Shown in pieces: positions 8,799 through 17,564 of a stretch of 64,000 bases of DNA. The DNA is taken from the NCBI GenBank assembly GCA_963851415.1, contig CAWKPF010000002.1:2604001-2668000 (forward strand), given 5' to 3'. The stretch is from CAWKPF01 sp963851415 (GTDB lineage: Bacteria > Acidobacteriota > Thermoanaerobaculia > Multivoradales > Multivoraceae). The position numbers and the translations under genes are program-made. Under the pieces are notes generated by a model, which saw only the letters and a program-made list of their open reading frames with translations, did no database searches and was not told the origin of the DNA. The first letter of the stretch is position 1. Every line of letters starts with the position of its first letter.

Positions 8799-9287
8799 TC
8801 ACTCGGTCGTGACGCTGTCCTGATCTTCTTCCAGGGCGGCCTTCAGTGCATGCCATGCGAGTGTGGCGCACTTGATGCGCACCGGGTATTCCCGGACTCC
8901 AGAGAGCGCCTCGAGTTTTCCGAGCTCTCCTTCGAGCATTTCGGAGTCGCCAGAGGGCGATGGCTCTTCAGAGGCTGCATCGGGGCTCGGTCCCGTGAAC
9001 AGGGTGTGGACCTTCTCCAGCAGAGCCGAGACCTCCTCGACGGACTTGCCCTTGACCGCTTCGGTCATCATCGAGGCAGACGCTGTCGAGATGGCGCAGC
9101 CGACTCCTTCGAAGGCGACATCGACCACTCGACCGTCTTTTACCTCGACGAACAGCGACACCTGATCGCCGCACAGCGGGTTGTAGCCTTCGACCTTGCG
9201 GGCCTCGTCATCGAGAGAGCCGAAGTTGCGAGGCTTGTGGTAGTGGTCCAGGATCACTTCCTGGTAGAGGTCTCTGAGTTCCGACAC
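8799..9287 (-). CDS. sufU: SufU-type iron-sulfur scaffold / sulfur-transfer protein
   Basis: 162 residues. SufU accepts sulfur from SufS via a zinc-bound cysteine site and passes it to the SufBCD scaffold. Metal ligands are Cys39 and Asp41 (NPLCGDQ), Cys64 (GVGCAIS) and Cys140 (RIKCATLAW). The frame is open further upstream, but that stretch overlaps sufS. I chose the GTG at 9287 because AGGA lies about 8 bases upstream, it follows the sufS stop by four bases, and the family start ELRDLYQEVILDHY follows at once. Between Cys64 and Cys140 is an acidic, Ser/Pro-rich insert (roughly residues 100-120). It makes this spacing about a dozen residues longer than in Bacillus subtilis SufU as I recall it. 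Confidence 0.92.
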   Translation of the reverse strand: MSELRDLYQEVILDHYHKPRNFGSLDDEARKVEGYNPLCGDQVSLFVEVKDGRVVDVAFEGVGCAISTASASMMTEAVKGKSVEEVSALLEKVHTLFTGPSPDAASEEPSPSGDSEMLEGELGKLEALSGVREYPVRIKCATLAWHALKAALEEDQDSVTTE

Positions 9288-9291
9288 GAGT

Positions 9292-10569
9292 TCACTTCCT
9301 CTTGAAGATGGCGTTGACCTGGTGCAGCGCAGAGACCAGTCGGTCGACCTCTTCTTCCGTGTTGTAGAGCGCGAAGGAGGCGCGTGCGGTGGAGGAATGG
9401 CCGAGACGCTTGAGCAGCGGCTGGGCGCAGTGGTGACCTGCACGCACGGCGACCCCTTCTCCATCGACGATGGTACCGATGTCGTGGGCATGGATGCCCT
9501 CGAGCACGAAGGACACGACGCTGGCCTTGCCGGGAGCGGTCCCGACGATCGAGAGTCCAGGCACCTCGAGCAGTCGCTCGGTCGCGAGCTCGAGGAGACG
9601 ATGCTCGTGGGCCCCGATCGCGTCGAAGCCGAGATCGGTCACGTAGTCGCAGGCAACACCCAGCCCGATCGCCCCGGCGATGTTCGGGGTACCCGCTTCG
9701 AACTTGTGGGGCAGCTCTGCATACACGGTCTCCTCGAAGCTCACCCTCGCGATCATCTCGCCGCCGCCTTGCCACGGAGGCATCTCCTCGAGCAGGGACT
9801 CCCGTCCCCAGACCACCCCGATGCCGGACGGGCCAAACGCCTTGTGACCGGAGAACGCATAGAAGTCGCAGTCCAGCTCCTGCACATCGATGCGCAGATG
9901 AGGCGCGGCCTGGGCTCCGTCGACCAGCACCACGGCACCGGCCCGATGAGCCAGCTCGGTCATCTGCTTCACCGGATTGACCGTGCCGAGAGCGTTCGAG
10001 ACATGTCCGAACGCCACGAGTCTCGTGCGCTCGCTCAGCAACGACTCGAACTCGTCGAGCAAGAGCACGCCGCGATCGTCGATGGGCGCCACCTTGAGAA
10101 TCGCGCCTCGCTCTCGACACAGCATCTGCCAGGGCACGATATTCGAGTGGTGCTCGAGGGTCGTGATCAAGACCTCGTCACCGGGTCCGACCTGACTCCG
10201 ACCCCAGCTTTGCGCGACCAGATTGATCCCCTCGGTGGTACCGCGAACGAAGACGACCTCACGCACCGACGGCGCGTTGAGAAAACGGCGGGCGCTCGCG
10301 CGCGCTGCCTCGTAGGCGTCGGTGCTCTCCTGAGAGAGGGTGTGGACGCCGCGATGGACATTCGCGTAGTAGCGCGAATAGCAATCCACCATCGCGTCCA
10401 TGACCGCCCGCGGACGCTGGGCGCTGGCCGCACTGTCGAGATAGACCAGGGGCCTACCGCCGATCTGGCGCTCGAGAATCGGAAAGTCGCGGCGTACCGC
10501 TTCGACGTCGTAGGCCCCGGCGGAACCCGGCGAGGAAGCGGCTCGGAGAGGTGGAGTGACTGCGGTCAT
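9292..10569 (-). CDS. sufS: cysteine desulfurase SufS (group II)
   Basis: 425 residues from the ATG at 10569. This PLP enzyme takes sulfur from cysteine as a persulfide for Fe-S cluster assembly. PLP-binding Lys243 sits in FSGHKAFGPSGIG, and the persulfide-forming Cys381 is in VRAGHHCAQPLL, the short-loop form typical of group II SufS. Other marks are YLDSAASAQRP, TTLEHHSNIVPW and VLVDGAQAAPH. The frame is open for 51 codons upstream, but these would run into sufD and show no homology. The ATG follows the sufD stop by 22 bases. SufU follows directly, matching the SufS-SufU pairing. Confidence 0.96.
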   Translation of the reverse strand: MTAVTPPLRAASSPGSAGAYDVEAVRRDFPILERQIGGRPLVYLDSAASAQRPRAVMDAMVDCYSRYYANVHRGVHTLSQESTDAYEAARASARRFLNAPSVREVVFVRGTTEGINLVAQSWGRSQVGPGDEVLITTLEHHSNIVPWQMLCRERGAILKVAPIDDRGVLLLDEFESLLSERTRLVAFGHVSNALGTVNPVKQMTELAHRAGAVVLVDGAQAAPHLRIDVQELDCDFYAFSGHKAFGPSGIGVVWGRESLLEEMPPWQGGGEMIARVSFEETVYAELPHKFEAGTPNIAGAIGLGVACDYVTDLGFDAIGAHEHRLLELATERLLEVPGLSIVGTAPGKASVVSFVLEGIHAHDIGTIVDGEGVAVRAGHHCAQPLLKRLGHSSTARASFALYNTEEEVDRLVSALHQVNAIFKRK

Positions 10570-10591
10570 TGGCGTCTCACGAACGGTCCTC

Positions 10592-11968
10592 TCAGAGGGC
10601 CCCTTCCCGAATGGCCTGGCGCACGACCTCGCCGCCCGGGAGTCGCTCGAAGAGGAACTCCTTGAGATCGGTCTGGAGCACGCCGAGCTTGACCCGATCG
10701 ACCACTTCACTGGCGAACGCATAGGTCAAGAGGCTGCGCGCGGCCTCGACCCCGATCCCTCGGGAACGCAGGTAGAAGAGCGCCTCGTCGTCGATGTGGC
10801 CCGTGGTGGAGCCATGCGTGCAGCGCACGTCGTCGGCAAAGATCTCGAGTTGCGGATTGCTGTTCGAGATCGCGTCGGGAGAGAGAATCAGGTTGCGGTT
10901 GGTCTGCTTGGCATCGGTCTTCTGGGCGCCGGGATGGACGTAGATCCTGCCACTGAACACCGCCCGGGCTCGCCCGTCGAGAATCCCCTTGTAGAGCTCA
11001 TGCGAGTTGCAGTGCGGCTTCACGTGCTCTACGCGCATGTGGTTGTCCACCACCTGGCTCCCCGAGACCACATAGAGGCCGTTCAGCGTGCACTCGATCC
11101 CCTCGGCGTCGAGAACCGCACCGTTGTCGGTCCGGACCAACCCTCCTCCGTGCGTGATCGTGTGCGAGGAGAAGTCAGCGGCGCGATCGAGCCAGACCTG
11201 CTGCAGGGCGATGTGAGCAGCGGACAGCGATTCCTTTTGCACTCGATAGTGATCGACCACCGAGCCGTCTTCACCGAAGATCTCCGTGACCGGACAGGAG
11301 AAGTACGGCGTTGCACCGTCGCTCTGGTCGAGGCCGACATAGGTCTCGACCAGGGTGACCTGGCTGGCCGAACCGGCCACGATCAGGTTGCGGGGGAAGT
11401 TCGCCCGCTCTCCACCGGCACCGCCGCGAGCCAGGAAGAGAAGGTGGATCGGCTCCTCGACGATGGCTCGGGGGTCGACCCGGAGAACCACGCCGTCTCG
11501 AAAGAAAGCGGAGTTGAGGTCGAGGAACCCGTTGTGGTCGAGCCGGGTGTACCGACCCAGTCGCTCGAGCTCGGCAGCGACGTGGGTCGCGCCCTTGCCC
11601 GACAGGGCCGCGGCCATCGACGTGATCGTGACCCCGGCGGGGGCTTCATCGGAGAGCTCGGCGACGTACCGACCGTCGACGAATACGACGTGACGACAGC
11701 CGGCATAGCGGAGGGCGTCGATCTCGGCTCTGGAGGGGGGAGCCTCGAGATCGTCGGCATTCCAGCGACTCTTCGTGACCGGGGCGACATTGGTCTGGCG
11801 CCACTCTTCGTCTCGCAGTGTGGGGAACCCGGTGGCCTCGAAACGCTCGATCGCCTTGCGTCGAAGCGCGGTCACCGCTTCGGGCTCACCGGCAGGTATC
11901 TCGAAGCGCTCGATCCAGGCCGCCTCTTGCGTCCCCTTGTGGATCTCTTTCTCGGTCTTGCTGGTCAT
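10592..11968 (-). CDS. sufD: Fe-S cluster assembly protein SufD
   Basis: 458 residues. SufD pairs with SufB and the SufC ATPase to form the SufBC2D scaffold. The beta-helix core is visible in QVVDNHMRVEHVKPHCNSHELYKGILDGRARAVFSG and the segment QTNRNLILSPDAISNSNPQLEIFADDVRCTHGSTTGHID, which includes the His near the C-terminus important at the SufB-SufD interface. The C-terminal helical part is SRGIGVEAARSLLTYAFASEVVD. The start ATG has AAGGAACG upstream and lies 13 bases after sufC. Start and length are normal for the family. Confidence 0.95.
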   Translation of the reverse strand: MTSKTEKEIHKGTQEAAWIERFEIPAGEPEAVTALRRKAIERFEATGFPTLRDEEWRQTNVAPVTKSRWNADDLEAPPSRAEIDALRYAGCRHVVFVDGRYVAELSDEAPAGVTITSMAAALSGKGATHVAAELERLGRYTRLDHNGFLDLNSAFFRDGVVLRVDPRAIVEEPIHLLFLARGGAGGERANFPRNLIVAGSASQVTLVETYVGLDQSDGATPYFSCPVTEIFGEDGSVVDHYRVQKESLSAAHIALQQVWLDRAADFSSHTITHGGGLVRTDNGAVLDAEGIECTLNGLYVVSGSQVVDNHMRVEHVKPHCNSHELYKGILDGRARAVFSGRIYVHPGAQKTDAKQTNRNLILSPDAISNSNPQLEIFADDVRCTHGSTTGHIDDEALFYLRSRGIGVEAARSLLTYAFASEVVDRVKLGVLQTDLKEFLFERLPGGEVVRQAIREGAL

Positions 11969-11981
11969 CGTGAGCGTTCCT

Positions 11982-12731
<750 letters not shown>

Positions 12732-12809
12732 GGATCTGTAATCTCCGAACTGGGTTCTCGTGGGAACAGGACAGGTTGAGGTTGGTACAGGGTGCCTTGG
12801 CGGGGCCGT

Positions 12810-14258
12810 CTAGCCCACACTGCCCTCGAGGGTGACTTCGAGCAGCTTCTGAGCCTCGACCGCGAACTCCATCGGCAACTCGCGGAAGACTTCCTTACAG
12901 AAGCCGTTGACGATCATGTTGACCGCGTCCTCGGTGTCGATCCCGCGCGAGTTGCAGTAGAACAGCTGGTCCTCGCCGATCTTCGAGGTCGAAGCCTCGT
13001 GCTCCATCTGGGCGCTCGGGTTCTGGACATCGATGTAGGGAAAGGTGTGCGCACCGCAGTCCTCACCGATCAGCATCGAGTCACACTGCGAGAAGTTGCG
13101 CGCGCCCTCCGCGGACTTGAGGATCTTGACCATCCCGCGATAGGTGTTCTGACCGTGCCCGGCTGAAATTCCCTTGGAGACGATGGTGCTCTTGGTGTCT
13201 TTGCCCACGTGGATCATCTTCGTGCCGGTATCGGCCTGCTGGCGACGATTCGAAACCGCGACCGAGTAGAACTCACCGACCGAGTGGTCTCCCTTGAGGA
13301 TGCAACTCGGGTACTTCCAGGTGATCGCCGAGCCCGTTTCGACCTGGGTCCAGCGAATCTTCGAGTGAGCGCCTTCGCACAGGCCCCGCTTGGTGACGAA
13401 GTTGTAGATCCCGCCGACCCCCTCGTCATTGCCGGGGTACCAGTTCTGCACCGTGGAGTACTTGATCTCAGCCCGCTCGTGCGCCACCAGCTCGACCACG
13501 GCCGCGTGTAACTGGTTCTCGTCGCGCATCGGAGCGGTGCACCCCTCGAGATAGCTGACGTAGCTCCCCTCTTCGGCAATGATCAGGGTGCGCTCGAACT
13601 GACCGGTGTTCAGGGCGTTGATGCGAAAGTAGGTCGAGAGCTCCATCGGACAGCGCACTCCCTCGGGAATGTAGACGAAGGAGCCGTCACTGAAGACCGC
13701 GGAATTGAGAGCGGCGAAAAAGTTGTCGCTGCGCGGAACGACCGAGCCGAGGTACTTCTTGACCAGCTCGGGATGTTCTTTCACCGCTTCCGAGAAGGAA
13801 CAGAAGATGATGCCGAGGTCGCCGAGCTTCTCGCGGAAGGTCGTTGCGACCGAAACGCTGTCGAAGACGGCGTCGACGGCGACACCGGCGAGGAACTCCT
13901 GTTCGCGCAGCGGAATGCCGAGCTTTTCATAGGTAGCCAACAGCTCGGGATCCACCTCGTCGAGGCTCTTGGGACCATCCGCCATCGACTTCGGCGCCGA
14001 GTAGTAGACCATGTCCTGATAGTCGATCGGCTCGTAGTGGAGGTTGGCCCAGTGCGGCTCTTCCATCTTCTGCCACTGACGGAAGGCCTCGAGGCGCCAC
14101 TCGAGCAACCACTCGGGCTCTCCCTTCTTGCTCGAGATCAGGCGAACCGTGTCCTCGTCGAGACCCGGGGCGACCTGGTCTTGTTCGACGTCGGTCGTGA
14201 ACCCGAACTCGTAGTCCCGCTTCGCCAGGCGTTCAATCGTTTCGCTTGCTGTGGCCAT
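12810..14258 (-). CDS. sufB: Fe-S cluster assembly scaffold SufB
   Basis: 482 residues from the ATG at 14258. SufB is the main scaffold on which new clusters form with SufC and SufD. Key segments are PEGVRCPMELSTYFRIN, EGSYVSYLEGCTAP with the conserved cluster-assembly cysteine, and the C-terminal SQCDSMLIGEDCGAHTFPYIDVQNPSAQMEHEAST typical of SufB. An in-frame start exists six codons upstream (14276), but the ATG at 14258 has GAGGA at a better distance and gives MATASETIERL. It is the first structural gene of the operon, directly behind the Rrf2 regulator. Confidence 0.96.
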   Translation of the reverse strand: MATASETIERLAKRDYEFGFTTDVEQDQVAPGLDEDTVRLISSKKGEPEWLLEWRLEAFRQWQKMEEPHWANLHYEPIDYQDMVYYSAPKSMADGPKSLDEVDPELLATYEKLGIPLREQEFLAGVAVDAVFDSVSVATTFREKLGDLGIIFCSFSEAVKEHPELVKKYLGSVVPRSDNFFAALNSAVFSDGSFVYIPEGVRCPMELSTYFRINALNTGQFERTLIIAEEGSYVSYLEGCTAPMRDENQLHAAVVELVAHERAEIKYSTVQNWYPGNDEGVGGIYNFVTKRGLCEGAHSKIRWTQVETGSAITWKYPSCILKGDHSVGEFYSVAVSNRRQQADTGTKMIHVGKDTKSTIVSKGISAGHGQNTYRGMVKILKSAEGARNFSQCDSMLIGEDCGAHTFPYIDVQNPSAQMEHEASTSKIGEDQLFYCNSRGIDTEDAVNMIVNGFCKEVFRELPMEFAVEAQKLLEVTLEGSVG

Positions 14259-14314
14259 CACTGTCCTCGCTATCATCCCGTCTGCGACGGGGGTCTTTCA
14301 TTCGATCGATCTCT

Positions 14315-14791
14315 CTAGTGCCCACTCCCGAGGGAGACCAGGCGCTGCGGCTGCCTCGACGCACTCCGCTGGCTGCCGAAGTCGAGAGGCGGCCCCACCA
14401 TGTCCGAAAGGGTGACCCGGTCGAGGGCGTCGCGCACCGCGCCGTTGATGATCTGCCACTGTGCACGAATCCGGCACGAAGCCTCCAGGGAACACTCCGA
14501 CGGCCCTTCGGGGATGCAGTCGGTCACCGCGATCGGCCCTTCGAGTGCGGTCACCACGTCTCCCACGGTGATCTCCTCAGGCGACCGCGAGAGCCGGTAG
14601 CCCCCCTTGGCGCCCCGTAGCGAGTCGAGTAGGCCCTCTCGAGACAGGGTCTTGAGGATCTTGCTCACCATGGGCTGCGGCAGATGGGTGCGGGCCGCCA
14701 ACACCGTGGCGTTGAAGCGCTGTGCTGGATCGACCGCCAGACTCGCCAGCAGCAGCATCGCGTAGTCGGTCTGACGGGTGAGACGAATCAT
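14315..14791 (-). CDS. Rrf2-family Fe-S-sensing regulator of the suf operon
   Basis: 158 residues. The winged helix-turn-helix covers about residues 1-75 (MIRLTRQTDYAMLLLASLA, then PQPMVSKILKTLSREGLLDSLRGAKGGYRLSRSP). Three cysteines, Cys92, Cys100 and Cys106, form C-x7-C-x5-C, spacing closer to RirA than to IscR (C-x5-C-x5-C), and probably hold a cluster. Its position at the head of the suf genes, and a palindrome over its own promoter, indicate an autoregulated repressor that senses cluster status. It is not safe to name it IscR, SufR or RirA. The C-terminal 25 residues are Gln/Arg/Ser-rich and look unstructured. Confidence 0.9.
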   Translation of the reverse strand: MIRLTRQTDYAMLLLASLAVDPAQRFNATVLAARTHLPQPMVSKILKTLSREGLLDSLRGAKGGYRLSRSPEEITVGDVVTALEGPIAVTDCIPEGPSECSLEASCRIRAQWQIINGAVRDALDRVTLSDMVGPPLDFGSQRSASRQPQRLVSLGSGH

Positions 14792-14847
14792 GGTCTTCGA
14801 GGTCTTCGGGCGACGAGGCGCGGGACCCTCCCGTCCGCCGCCGACAA

Positions 14848-14868
14848 ATAGGACTGAATCGGTACTAT
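14848..14868. promoter_or_regulatory. candidate Rrf2 operator overlapping the suf promoter
   Basis: A 21-base imperfect palindrome with the pattern ATAG-n-AC-n-GA-n-TC-n-GT-n-CTAT; 8 of 10 half-site pairs match. It overlaps the edge of the -10 hexamer and the expected transcription start, about 57 bases before the Rrf2-family gene. The outer ATA/TAT and inner AC-GA/TC-GT resemble IscR-type sites. Binding by the adjacent regulator is inferred from position and symmetry. Confidence 0.65.
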
Positions 14869-14896
14869 TATCTCAGCGCACCCTCTTCTCAGTCAA
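14867..14896 (-). promoter_or_regulatory. sigma-70 promoter of the suf operon
   Basis: On the minus strand TTGACT (14896-14891) and GATAAT (14872-14867) are separated by 18 bases, close to the TTGACA/TATAAT consensus. The predicted start falls near 14860, giving a leader of about 70 bases before the Rrf2 gene. The palindromic operator begins at the -10 hexamer, which suits repression by blocking RNA polymerase. Confidence 0.65.
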
Positions 14897-14945
14897 GAGG
14901 TTCGACGATTCGAGCCCTCGAGATTCGGTCGCCCGAGGGACGGGA

Positions 14946-16037
14946 TCAGGGACTGGGGCGTCTCTTGGGCGTTGGGCCGGGCTCCGGTGTGGGCCCGAGC
15001 AGCACCGCCAGAGGCCGCAGGTCCTCGGAGTTCTCGAGCATGATCTTGACGATCATGGTCAGCGGAACGGAGAGGAACATGCCCACCGGTCCCCATACCC
15101 AGCCCCAGAAGACGAGAGAGAGGAACACCACCAGGGTCGACAGACCGAGCTGGCGCCCGAGCAGCGTCGGCTCGATCAGGTTTCCGATCAAGAAGTTGAC
15201 CAGGAGATATCCGACCGCGAGCAGCAGAGCCGGTCCGAGTCCGAGCTGGATCAGGGCCAGGCTGCACGCCGGCAGCGCGGCCAGGATCGAGCCGAGATTG
15301 GGGATGAAGTTGAACAGGAAGGCGATCAACCCCCAGAGCATGGCGAAATCGACCCCGAGCAGCGCCGCCCAGGAGCCGAGCAGCACACCCGTGACGGCGC
15401 TGATCAAACTCTTCAGCACCAGGTAGCGCTGGATCTCTGCGGTCATCTTGCCAAAGCGGGCTTTGGCGTCGCGCCGCCCCAGGGCGTAGCGTAGCTTGTC
15501 GGGAAAGGTCGATGCCTCGAACAGGATGAAGACCGTGATCAGGATGACCATCAACGTGTTCGAGAGCACCGCGGCAACGCCACGCAGCGACGTCTGAGCG
15601 AGATCGGTGATCGCCTCGGCATCGATCACTTCACTCACCACCTTCCTGGGAGTCGGGAGATCTCGTTCCTCCAGCCAGGTCCGAGCAGTCTCCGGCAACT
15701 GAGGGAACTGCGTACCGATGTTCTCGATTCGGGTGCGGTACTCCGGAATGGCCGCCGTGAGCTCGTTGACCGAGCCACCGACCAGGGCCGAAGCACCGAA
15801 CAAAACCAGCATGTCGACCACGATGGCCGTGGCAACCGCCATCCAGTTGCGAGCCCCGAGCGACTTGAGCCAGAAGACGATCGGCAGCGAGAGGATGGCG
15901 ATGAAGAGCCCGATCAGAAACGGGACCAGGATCTGCCCCGCCGCACGAAGACCGGCCACGACGACGACGAAACAGGCGGAGATGAACAGAAAACGCGCCC
16001 CCCGGCCGAGTAGCGGAAGAGGGTCTTGCTCCTTCAT
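14946..16037 (-). CDS. AI-2E family (PerM-like) membrane transporter
   Basis: 363 residues from the ATG at 16037. The AI-2E/PerM family are inner-membrane exporters of small molecules; some members are Na+/H+ antiporters. The protein has two N-terminal hydrophobic hairpins, a soluble middle part (PQLPETARTWLEERDLPTP), and a C-terminal bundle. The bundle includes the family-typical FNFIPNLGSILAALPACSLALIQLG and YLLVNFLIGNLIEPTLLGRQLGLSTLVVFLSLVFWGWVWGPVGMFLSVPLT. The frame is open upstream to 16175, but this would overlap the MFS gene and adds a hydrophilic Cys-containing stretch. The substrate is unknown. It follows the MFS gene by 85 bases. Confidence 0.9.
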   Translation of the reverse strand: MKEQDPLPLLGRGARFLFISACFVVVVAGLRAAGQILVPFLIGLFIAILSLPIVFWLKSLGARNWMAVATAIVVDMLVLFGASALVGGSVNELTAAIPEYRTRIENIGTQFPQLPETARTWLEERDLPTPRKVVSEVIDAEAITDLAQTSLRGVAAVLSNTLMVILITVFILFEASTFPDKLRYALGRRDAKARFGKMTAEIQRYLVLKSLISAVTGVLLGSWAALLGVDFAMLWGLIAFLFNFIPNLGSILAALPACSLALIQLGLGPALLLAVGYLLVNFLIGNLIEPTLLGRQLGLSTLVVFLSLVFWGWVWGPVGMFLSVPLTMIVKIMLENSEDLRPLAVLLGPTPEPGPTPKRRPSP

Positions 16038-16122
16038 GGGGTTCTTCGCCACGATCGCCTCGCCAGGAGTCCACCACCGATAGCCATCAAGAGTACCAAT
16101 CCGCGCTCCGCAACGGTGAGAA

Positions 16123-17427
16123 TCAGGTGAGCAGGGCTTCTTCTTCGCGGGCTCGCCGACGACCCTCTTCGACATCGACCCGACTCAGCAGGGCTCCACC
16201 GACGAGGAAGAAGACCACGATCGAGACCACGGCGTAGCGACTGGTCCCTGTCGCGGCGGTGACCGCGGCAAAGACCAATGGTCCGAGAACGGCAGAAAAG
16301 CGCTCTGCCACACCAAAGAACCCGAAGAACTCGGACGACTTGTGCTTGGGCACCATGCTCGCGAAAAGGCCCCGGCTCAGGGCCTGGACCCCGCCCTGCA
16401 CCATGCCGACCATGAAGGCCATGACGAAGAAGTGGGTCGCCGAGGTCACGAAGTAGCCGAGAACGCTCACCAGCAGATAGACCCCGAGACCCATGAGAAT
16501 CGCCCGCTTCGTTCCGAGCCAGCCCGCCAGCGAGCCAAAGAGAAAGGCGAATGGAACACCGACGAACTGCACCATCAGGATCGCCAGGATGAGCTGGTTC
16601 TGGGGGAGTCCGATCTCGGTGCCATAGGTCGTGGCGAGTCGGTAGATGGTCGTGATGCCGTCGTTGTAGATCAGCACGGCGAGCAGGAGCAGGAACGTCT
16701 GGCGATAGCGGCGGAGCTCACCGAGGGTCTCGCCCAGGCGAACGAATGCCGTTCTCACCGACGACTGCTGCGGGGACTCATCCGGCTCGAGTCGCTTCGG
16801 AGGCTCCGGGACCCGGAGCAGGACCGGAAAGGAGAAGGCCAGCCACCAGAGTGCGACCAGAAGGAACCCGACCCGTACCGCGACGCCTCCGTCGGCCAGA
16901 CCGAAGGCCCGGGGGTTGAGAGTGAGTGCGATGCAGACCAGAAGGAGCAGCCCGCCGCCCAGATATCCCAGCGCGTACCCGGCAGTGGAGACCCGATCGA
17001 TCTCGTCGTCGGCCGCGATGTGCGGGAGGAGTGAATCGTAGAAGACCAGACTCAGCAGCACACCGACATTGCCGAGAGCGAAGAGCACCGCTCCCAGTTG
17101 CCAATCGCCGTCGCGTACGAACCAGAGAAGCAAGGTCGAGACGAGACCCAACCCCAGGGCGGCAGCGAGGAACTGTTTGCGCCGACCCGAGACGTCGGCG
17201 ACCGCGCCGAGAATCGGCGACAGCACAGCCACCACGATGAGCGCGGCCGAGGTGACCAACGCAAAGCGTGAGGTGGCTGCCGCAGGAGAGAGCTGTGACG
17301 CTGCGACGGTCTGAAAGTAGATCGGGTAGACCGCCGTGACGATCACGGTGATGAACGCCGAGTTGCCCCAGTCGTACATCGCCCACGCACGAAGCTCGGG
17401 GCGATCGAGGCCGAGGCGCGAGAGCAA
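16123..17427 (-). CDS. UMF1/Atg22-type MFS transporter
   Basis: 434 residues with about 12 hydrophobic segments. The N-terminal RAWAMYDWGNSAFITVIVTAVYPIYF is the hallmark of the UMF1 branch, related to the vacuolar amino-acid exporter Atg22. GSLAGWLGTKRAI matches the MFS cytoplasmic loop, and VQGGVQALSRGLFASMVPKHKSSEFFGFF is also typical of this branch. Transport of small metabolites such as amino acids is likely but untested. The start is uncertain: the first in-frame codon is a TTG directly touching an AAGGA, too close for a normal ribosome site. It sits between acs and the AI-2E gene on the same strand. Confidence 0.87.
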   Translation of the reverse strand: MLSRLGLDRPELRAWAMYDWGNSAFITVIVTAVYPIYFQTVAASQLSPAAATSRFALVTSAALIVVAVLSPILGAVADVSGRRKQFLAAALGLGLVSTLLLWFVRDGDWQLGAVLFALGNVGVLLSLVFYDSLLPHIAADDEIDRVSTAGYALGYLGGGLLLLVCIALTLNPRAFGLADGGVAVRVGFLLVALWWLAFSFPVLLRVPEPPKRLEPDESPQQSSVRTAFVRLGETLGELRRYRQTFLLLLAVLIYNDGITTIYRLATTYGTEIGLPQNQLILAILMVQFVGVPFAFLFGSLAGWLGTKRAILMGLGVYLLVSVLGYFVTSATHFFVMAFMVGMVQGGVQALSRGLFASMVPKHKSSEFFGFFGVAERFSAVLGPLVFAAVTAATGTSRYAVVSIVVFFLVGGALLSRVDVEEGRRRAREEEALLT

Positions 17428-17564
17428 TCCTTGCGAGCGGTGGCTGGTCAGAGGCGGCGTCTCCGAGGTCCGTGGGCGAAGCTTGGTCTCTGGAGCCGAG
17501 CTTGTGTCAGAACGCCTTCAAAAGGCAATCCGGATCCGGCGAGCCTCGGGCCGCGGAGCGAGCC

